A stretch of DNA of 11,006 nt from CAYQTO01 sp964420455 (GTDB lineage: Bacteria > Sumerlaeota > Sumerlaeia > SLMS01). How positions within the stretch are numbered: the first letter of the stretch is position 1; every line of letters starts with the position of its first letter. The stretch is from the NCBI GenBank assembly GCA_964420455.1, contig CAYQTO010000122.1:1-11006 (forward strand), written 5' to 3'. Below are positions 8,193 through 11,006 of the stretch, piece after piece. The notes under the pieces were generated by a model. It did not search any database. It was not told the DNA's origin and saw only the letters and a list, made by a program, of their open reading frames with translations. Made by a program: the position numbers and the translations under genes.

Positions 8193-8863
8193 TGGCCCGG
8201 GCGAGCCGGCGCCTGAGGGCGGCCCGTGTCCACGGCAACAGCATGCGGCCGGTGCTTTTGCCGGGAATGTGGGTCGTCCTGGGGCGCGGCGGACGGTTGC
8301 GCTCGGGTGACATCATCGCCGCCCGGGTGCGGCGTCAGGTGCTTCTACATCGGTACCTGAGGGAGGAGGGCGGCAGGCTGGTGATGCGGGGCGATTGGTC
8401 CTTTCGCGAGGATCCCCCCGTCACCCCCGCGGATGTGGTGGGCTGTGTCCGGGCGGTGCATGTGCCCGGCCGGGGCTGGTGTCGGCCATGGGCTCCCGGC
8501 CGCTGGCTCCACCTCGCGCTCCGTCGCGCCCTTGGGCGCCCACTACCCTCCCCTTTACATCCCGCGATTCGCTTCCTTTACTGGCGCCCAATCCTGAAAG
8601 GGCACCCCACCCCCCCCATGGCCCGCAGCGATCTCGAACTCCAGGAAATTGGCCGGGAACTTGTCGTCCACGATCCCGTTGCGGGGGATGTGCACGTGCT
8701 CAACGAGACGGCGGCGGTCATCTTTCGGGCCGCCTGCGAAGGGCGGGGCAACGAGGCGATCGCCGACGATCTCGTGAAGCGCTTTCCGGATGTCTCCCGC
8801 GAGCAACTCCTGTCGGATGTGGAAAAAACCCTTGAGCAACTTCGCGCTGGCAAGTTGCTCTAG
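8192..8863 (+). CDS. S24/S26-type peptidase domain fused to a PqqD-family domain
   Basis: The product has 223 residues from the ATG at 8192. Residues 13-90 match the Sec11/SipW-like S26 fold: GNSMRP at 15-20 with candidate nucleophile Ser17, GDII at 39-42, LLHRYL with His53 where bacterial enzymes have Lys, GDW at 67-69, then DPPVTPADVVGCV. A Ser-His dyad is typical of the archaeal/ER branch. No convincing membrane anchor is seen. After a Pro-rich linker (HPTPP), residues 143-223 form a complete PqqD-type domain with LNETAAVIF and RFPDVSREQL, ending in a Leu-rich helix. PqqD-like domains (RREs) bind leader peptides of modified peptides. The PqqD part starts at an in-frame ATG at 8618 and could also be translated separately. 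The neighbouring small peptide and kinase genes suggest that this protein binds and cleaves that peptide, which is inference. Confidence 0.82.
   Translation: MARASRRLRAARVHGNSMRPVLLPGMWVVLGRGGRLRSGDIIAARVRRQVLLHRYLREEGGRLVMRGDWSFREDPPVTPADVVGCVRAVHVPGRGWCRPWAPGRWLHLALRRALGRPLPSPLHPAIRFLYWRPILKGHPTPPMARSDLELQEIGRELVVHDPVAGDVHVLNETAAVIFRAACEGRGNEAIADDLVKRFPDVSREQLLSDVEKTLEQLRAGKLL
8834..8860 (+). promoter_or_regulatory. Hairpin at the end of the PqqD-domain gene
   Basis: A perfect nine-base inverted repeat, GAGCAACTT (8834-8842) and AAGTTGCTC (8852-8860), with a nine-base loop, occupies the last codons before the TAG stop. No T-run follows, so it is not a textbook terminator. It may stabilise or process the mRNA between the two genes. 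Part of the match could be a by-product of repeated Leu codons. Confidence 0.4.
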
Positions 8864-8880
8864 TTTGCGAAGTGCGCAAA
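8864..8880 (+). promoter_or_regulatory. Second hairpin overlapping the peptide gene's ribosome binding site
   Basis: TTTGCG (8864-8869) and CGCAAA (8875-8880) form a perfect six-base stem with a five-base loop directly after the stop codon. The 3' arm supplies the AAA of the following AAAGGA, so folding would partly hide the ribosome binding site. A role in translation control is inferred from position only. Confidence 0.35.
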
Positions 8881-8883
8881 GGA
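8878..8883 (+). promoter_or_regulatory. Shine-Dalgarno of the small peptide gene
   Basis: AAAGGA ends eight bases before the ATG at 8892. It is the clearest ribosome binding site in the window, where most genes rely on overlaps or very short gaps. It fixes the start of the short gene and argues that the gene is translated on its own. Confidence 0.6.
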
Positions 8884-8891
8884 CCAAGGCC

Positions 8892-9074
8892 ATGAACAAG
8901 CCGTCGGAACGGATTCTGACTCCCAGCACCCCAGCGGCCTCCGCGGATCGTCCCGAAGCCAAGATGTCCGCGCGCCCCTACACCCCGCCGCGGATTGTCA
9001 CCCACTCGGCTTCCGAGGTGGATTCCGCCTCCCTCGCCATCAACGCCTGCGCCTCGTTCCTCAATAACCTCTAG
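8892..9074 (+). CDS. Small peptide with YxxPxI motif, candidate RiPP-like precursor
   Basis: This 60-residue peptide has no family I can name. The first 25 residues are polar and rich in Ser, Pro and Ala. Then comes RPYTPPRIV with Tyr30-x-x-Pro33-x-Ile35, matching the YxxPx[LI] element that lasso-peptide leaders present to their PqqD-like partner. The tail (36-60) has five Ser, one Cys (Cys53) and acidic residues Glu42 and Asp44, and ends FLNNL. It has no signal peptide or membrane helix. The gene has its own good Shine-Dalgarno and lies between the peptidase-PqqD gene and the kinase-like gene. The setting suggests that it is the substrate of both: bound by PqqD, cut by the Ser-His peptidase and possibly phosphorylated on Ser. 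An internal ATG (Met25) would give a 36-residue form. The function is inference; coding status is supported by the start signal and context. Confidence 0.65.
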   Translation: MNKPSERILTPSTPAASADRPEAKMSARPYTPPRIVTHSASEVDSASLAINACASFLNNL

Positions 9075-9093
9075 GCCGGGCCTGCCGGGCATC

Positions 9094-10194
9094 GTGACCC
9101 CCGGTCCTCTCCTGATCGATCTTCTCGACCGCCGCGTTGCCTTGCGTGCGGAACCCGGATTATGGCCGCACGTGGAGGCGCTGTATGGCGCCTTTCCGAG
9201 GGTCGCCGATGCAGACGTGGAAATGATGCTCGGCTCCCGGCGGCTGACGGCGCCGGGCCGCTTCGCATGCATTCCGGATTCCCCCCCCGAGCGTGTCATG
9301 GGCCTCTTTCAGGTCTTCCTCACCCGCTGGGTCTACGACGTCCTGGGTGGCGGCACGCTGCTTCACGCCAATGCGCTTTGGGACCGCGCGAGCGAGCGTC
9401 TGCTGATCATGGCGGGGTGGAGCGGCGTCGGAAAGTCGACCCTGTCGGAACGCCTGCTGGCCTCGGGGCGTTTTGCCATCGTGTCCGAGGACCTTGTGCC
9501 GTTGGCGTCGGACGGCCGGACGGTCCATGGGTACCCGCGGGCCCGGAGCCGGCGCCTTGGCGAGGAGGAGGAACCCGGCGGCCTGCCGTGGCCGGGCCTC
9601 GGGGTGGATCGCAAGGTGCTCCGCGTCTATACGCCGGAGGAGCTTGGTCCGCCCCGGGCGATGCTGGACGGGGCGACGCTCGTCTTTCTCGAGCGTGACT
9701 GTCCCGTCGAGCCCGAGCCACCCTCCGCCCCACAGAGCCTCTTGCTGACGGTTGCGACGTTTCCCACTGACGTTGAGGAGGAGGCTCGCCATCTCGGGAC
9801 GGGCATCGAGGTCGAGCGTCGCGAACCGTTTCCACTCGTCCGGCTCGGGGCGGGGATCGATGCTGAAGCGCGGATGCGCCTCCAGGCGCTCTTCGACGAG
9901 CGGGGGATACTTCTGCTGAATGCGGCGCCGGCGCGCCCACATCGGCCTCGCCCCCACGAGGTAGCCCTCCAACCGGTCCTCCGGCGGCTAACGGCCGATG
10001 GCGCTCTCGCGGGCTGGCGCAAGGCACGCGTCCGGCCCCGGCTGGACGCCGCGGGGGGACCGGTCGACGTGCTCTTCGCCGCCCGGGCCCTCGCCCGTGT
10101 TGCGGGTGTCTATACGTTGACAGTGGGAGGCACCCCGGACGAATCGGCGGACGCGCTCCTCGAGGCGGCCGACGCCTACTCGTCCTGGACGTAA
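9094..10194 (+). CDS. HPr-kinase-like P-loop protein (HprK-related kinase)
   Basis: The protein has 366 residues from a GTG 19 bases after the peptide gene. The open frame reaches back to 8995, but an earlier start would lie inside the peptide gene. The core LLHANAL (89-95), a Walker A loop GWSGVGKST (108-116) and VSEDLVPL (130-137) follow the order seen in HPr kinase/phosphorylase, whose P-loop is also preceded by a His-containing strand and followed by an acidic strand. The N-terminal 85 residues and the region after about 230 are not standard HprK. The end, RVAGVYTLTVGG, resembles the C-terminal strand of HprK-related kinases found beside PqqD proteins. Lasso-peptide clusters contain HprK homologues that phosphorylate the peptide's last Ser, so the adjacent peptide is a plausible substrate. 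No Shine-Dalgarno is seen. Its last 19 bases overlap rex on the other strand. Confidence 0.75.
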   Translation: MTPGPLLIDLLDRRVALRAEPGLWPHVEALYGAFPRVADADVEMMLGSRRLTAPGRFACIPDSPPERVMGLFQVFLTRWVYDVLGGGTLLHANALWDRASERLLIMAGWSGVGKSTLSERLLASGRFAIVSEDLVPLASDGRTVHGYPRARSRRLGEEEEPGGLPWPGLGVDRKVLRVYTPEELGPPRAMLDGATLVFLERDCPVEPEPPSAPQSLLLTVATFPTDVEEEARHLGTGIEVERREPFPLVRLGAGIDAEARMRLQALFDERGILLLNAAPARPHRPRPHEVALQPVLRRLTADGALAGWRKARVRPRLDAAGGPVDVLFAARALARVAGVYTLTVGGTPDESADALLEAADAYSSWT

Positions 10195-10889
10195 TAACTC
10201 AAGCTTTCCAGCTCGAGACTCAGATCCACATACCGCACCTCCACATGCGAAGGCACGTCGAGATGCACCGGGACGAAGTTGAGGATCGCCCCAATGCCGT
10301 TGCGGACGAGGCGGGTGGCAATGGGCTGGGCCGCATCCGAGGGCACCGCGAGGACGGCGAGATCGACCCGGCGCTGCGCCAGCTTTGCCTCCAGCTCATT
10401 GATGGGAAAGATGGGCACCTCGCTCCGGGTGCGCGACCGCGCCGATTGGGGATCGACGTCGAACCCCCACAGCATGGTGAAGCCCTGCTTGAGAAAGCCC
10501 CCGTAGGAAAGAAGCGCCGAACCGAGGTTGCCGACGCCGATGAGGATGACGGTGACCTCGCGGTCCTTGCCGAGGATTTCGCGCAGGCGCCGGATCAGGT
10601 CCGACACGTAGTAGCCCACCCCCGGAATGCCGAACTGACCAAAAATCGCGAGGTCCTTGCGGACCTGTGCGGAGTTAAGCCCGAGGCGGCGGGCCAATTC
10701 CGCTGAACTCACCTTCTCCGCGTGCTCAAAGTCCATCGACGAGAGAACACGCATATACAGGGAGAGGCGCTTGATGACCGGATCGGGAATCCGGCGCCCG
10801 TCGAGAAAGGCGCCGTTCTCCCCGGCATTGTCCTTGGGCGTGCTCATTCGTTCGGCAAAGGCCTTCCTGTCGAGCGTTCGTGGGCCCAT
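10176..10889 (-). CDS. rex: Redox-sensing transcriptional repressor Rex
   Basis: This 237-residue protein matches Rex over its full length. An N-terminal winged helix spans about 34-95, with IPDPVIKRLSLYMRVL, VSSAELARRLGLNSAQVRKDL and the wing FGIPGVGYYV. A Rossmann NAD(H)-binding domain follows, with GVGNLG at 118-123 and FDVDP about 20 residues later, and then NFVPV. The last helix (YVDLSLELESLSYYV) is the domain-swapped dimer helix. Rex represses fermentation and respiration genes and is released by a high NADH/NAD+ ratio. About 32 residues precede the usual family start; a second ATG (Met15, codon 10845-10847) would shorten this, and neither start has a clear ribosome binding site. It points against the + strand operon and probably has no functional link to it. 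Confidence 0.97.
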   Translation of the reverse strand: MGPRTLDRKAFAERMSTPKDNAGENGAFLDGRRIPDPVIKRLSLYMRVLSSMDFEHAEKVSSAELARRLGLNSAQVRKDLAIFGQFGIPGVGYYVSDLIRRLREILGKDREVTVILIGVGNLGSALLSYGGFLKQGFTMLWGFDVDPQSARSRTRSEVPIFPINELEAKLAQRRVDLAVLAVPSDAAQPIATRLVRNGIGAILNFVPVHLDVPSHVEVRYVDLSLELESLSYYVQDE

Positions 10890-11006
10890 GTGTCCGGAGG
10901 CGAGGGGCTTAACTCAAGCTCTAAAGAAGGGCGAAAGGGAACGGATTCTGCCCGCCGGTATTGGGCAGGTCGGCGGCGTCGGTAATCGAGTCGCCTTGCA
11001 GGAGCA
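10890..11006. other. Upstream region of rex, no gene seen
   Basis: These 117 bases run from the rex start to the window edge. Visible elements are GCTT-N5-AAGC at 10907-10919 and CTGCCC-N9-GGGCAG at 10948-10968. Neither resembles the consensus Rex operator (TTGTGA-type half-sites), and no convincing -35/-10 pair is seen on either strand. AGGAG near 10999-11003 could be the ribosome binding site of a + strand gene that begins beyond the edge. Confidence 0.3.

Noticed and set aside
1687..9288. Runs of eight G or C at 1687-1694, 4361-4368, 8610-8617 and 9281-9288 as phase-variation tracts
   Set aside because: At this base composition about three such runs are expected by chance in 11 kb over both strands. 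All four genes are in frame, so there is no sign of switching. Only the run at the peptidase/PqqD junction is kept, as a caveat.
8192..10194. Complete lasso-peptide biosynthesis cluster
   Set aside because: No asparagine-synthetase-like cyclase and no transglutaminase-like B2 protease is present in the window, and the peptide tail lacks a plausible ring-forming core. Only the leader motif, the PqqD-type domain and a kinase are shared.
10195..10920. Eleven-base direct repeat TAACTCAAGCT at 10195-10205 and 10910-10920 flanking rex, as an insertion footprint
   Set aside because: Several 11-base matches are expected by chance in a window of this length, one copy lies within rex coding sequence, and nothing else suggests mobility.
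10948..10968. Intrinsic terminator at the right edge
   Set aside because: The stem has only six base pairs and no T-run follows on either strand.
10890..11006. Rex operator and autoregulation upstream of rex
   Set aside because: No TTGTGA-type half-site pair is visible. The GCTT-N5-AAGC and CTGCCC-N9-GGGCAG repeats do not match the known operator.

Overview
The window comes from a GC-rich bacterial chromosome (roughly two thirds G+C by eye) and is almost entirely coding. Nine genes lie head to tail on the + strand from base 1 to 10194. A tenth, on the - strand, is the redox regulator Rex. No ribosomal RNA, tRNA, transposase, CRISPR array or phage gene is visible. The mix of gene families (Rex, a C25 gingipain-type peptidase, PqqD and HPr-kinase-like proteins beside exopolysaccharide genes) fits several poorly sampled lineages, and I do not assign a phylum.

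Bases 1 to 5387 are part of an exopolysaccharide or surface-glycan locus. It holds a GT4 glycosyltransferase cut by the left edge, a multi-pass membrane protein resembling a Wzy-type polymerase, a second GT4 enzyme, a WcaF-type hexapeptide acyltransferase and a third GT4 enzyme. The genes are very tightly packed, with two ATGA stop/start overlaps and gaps of 28 bases or less, which indicates one transcript. Together they would add sugars to a lipid-linked repeat unit, acetylate it and polymerise it.

Bases 5397 to 10194 continue the same run with different functions. First comes a large exported C25 cysteine peptidase with its His/Cys pair intact. Next is a protein joining an S24/S26 (Sec11/SipW-like, Ser-His) peptidase domain to a PqqD-type peptide-binding domain. 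Then come a 60-residue peptide with a YxxPxI motif and an HPr-kinase-like P-loop protein. The last three look like a RiPP-style cassette: a leader-binding domain plus protease, a precursor peptide and a kinase. The cyclase and B2 protease of a classical lasso-peptide cluster are absent here. Two tandem hairpins and the best Shine-Dalgarno sequence in the window sit just in front of the peptide gene, so its expression may be set separately from its neighbours.

The kinase gene and rex converge and overlap by 19 bases. The last 117 bases, upstream of rex, contain no gene that I can support.
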